The notes below the pieces were generated by a model that was not told the DNA's origin, searched no databases, and saw nothing but the letters and a program-made list of their open reading frames with translations. This document shows positions 30,401 through 30,734 of a stretch of 30,734 bases of DNA, piece after piece (position 1 is the first letter of the stretch; each line of letters begins with the position of its first letter). The translations under genes and the position numbers were made by a program. This DNA comes from an uncultured Dorea sp. (GTDB lineage Bacteria; Bacillota; Clostridia; Lachnospirales; Lachnospiraceae), in NCBI GenBank assembly GCA_910578455.1, contig CAJTQA010000042.1, forward strand, positions 1 through 30,734. Reading direction: 5' to 3'.

Positions 30401-30684
30401 CGAAAAAATGTTTTTCCAACTTTCATTGTTTCCCCACCTTCTACTTCCACTATAATCGCCCTATTTTCCTGCGTAGAATATATTTTACTTCCAACATCTG
30501 TAAGCCTTTCTATTGTTTCCTGATGTGGATGCCCATATCGATTTGTTTGTCCTGCTGAAATAAACACATATGCAGGCTTGACCTGTCGGAGAAATTCCTC
30601 AGATGATGAGTTCTTTGAGCCATGATGCGCTGCTTTCAAAACCTCCCATGTATAACCTCTATAGCCATGAGCAAAACTCCACAC
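30397..30684 (-). pseudogene. comEC: Truncated ComEC/Rec2-type metallo-beta-lactamase C-terminus
   Basis: A frame of 95 codons from a GTG at 30684, matching only the end of the ComEC metallo-beta-lactamase domain: VLKAAHHGSKNSSSEEFLRQVKPAYVFISAGQTNRYGHPHQETIERLTDVGSKIYSTQENRAIIVEVEGG. AHHGS and GHPH are diagnostic. The first eleven residues (WSFAHGYRGYT) do not look like ComEC, and an in-frame TAA at 30694-30696 closes the frame upstream, so the channel domain and the front of the lactamase are not continuous with it. ComEC normally imports transforming DNA and normally sits before holA, which fits this spot. Truncation by insertion or rearrangement is likely. A stand-alone ComEC-like hydrolase that was broken is the alternative. 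Confidence 0.72.
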
Positions 30685-30734
30685 ATTCAGTATTTATGCG
30701 GATTTGCGAGGCATGGCAACCTCTTTTATCACTC
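30654..30734 (-). other. Edge segment of unknown origin abutting the ComEC remnant
   Basis: On the minus strand one frame is open from the window edge to a TAG at about 30658 (short, Cys-rich: DKRGCHASQIRINTEC...); another reads MPRKSA then a stop. None resembles ComEC. This could be the end of an insertion sequence or other element that broke the gene, but no terminal repeat or transposase motif can be verified in about 80 bases. Confidence 0.3.

Noticed and set aside
30278..30684. ComEC-like lactamase plus small ORF as a new defence or toxin-antitoxin pair
   Set aside because: Position directly before holA is the usual comEC site, and the frame is truncated upstream, so a broken comEC is the simpler reading. 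Kept only as a low-level possibility.
1..30734. CRISPR array, prophage, integron or tRNA genes
   Set aside because: No regularly spaced repeats, no phage structural or integrase motifs, and no tRNA-like cloverleaf with CCA end was recognised by eye on either strand.

Overview
The window looks like chromosomal core sequence from an anaerobic Gram-positive Clostridia bacterium, most likely a Lachnospiraceae member. This is an inference from strong AGGAGG-type ribosome binding sites, a T-box leader on leuS, separate genes for the last two purine steps, an EF-G-like paralog typical of Clostridia, a DUF4364 protein, and a holA/lepA/hemW neighbourhood. Base composition is moderate. There is no CRISPR array, rRNA, tRNA, phage or intact insertion sequence. 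The genus cannot be settled from the sequence alone.

Layout. 1-1830 (minus): AICAR transformylase, cut by the left edge, preceded by its partner IMP cyclohydrolase. 2048-3232 (plus): membrane acyltransferase. 3243-3830 (minus): DUF3841 protein. 4140-4775 (plus): LUD-domain protein. 4850-5224 (minus): Cys-rich DUF3795 protein. 5360-8169 (minus): leuS with a long T-box leader and its promoter. 8194-8762 (plus): a small P-loop protein with its own promoter and terminator. 8843-14289 (minus): a four-gene unit of trkA, trkH, an unrecognised membrane protein and an AEC carrier. 14465-16540 (minus): EF-G-like GTPase.

The second half begins with the overlapping tyrA-aroA pair (16760-19148, plus), which meets a tightly overlapping five-gene minus unit at 19153-22364: acetyltransferase, isochorismatase-like hydrolase, siroheme-type dehydrogenase, acyl-CoA thioesterase and threonine aldolase-like lyase. 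DUF1848 (22444-23394, minus) diverges from a plus unit of a YhcC-type radical SAM protein, a DUF4364 protein and two half-size chromate transporters (23555-26154). The right end (minus) carries holA, then lepA-hemW. Upstream of holA is a truncated ComEC-like metallo-beta-lactamase end, whose reading frame is lost about 40 bp from the window edge.

Most of the window is ordinary housekeeping sequence. The items most worth a second look are the broken comEC-like end with a coupled small ORF, a terminator-like hairpin between the promoter and start codon of the radical SAM gene, the EF-G paralog with degenerate G motifs, a radical-SAM-like cysteine motif at the C-terminus of the DUF1848 protein, an orphan P-loop protein, and a structured repeat element between lepA and holA.
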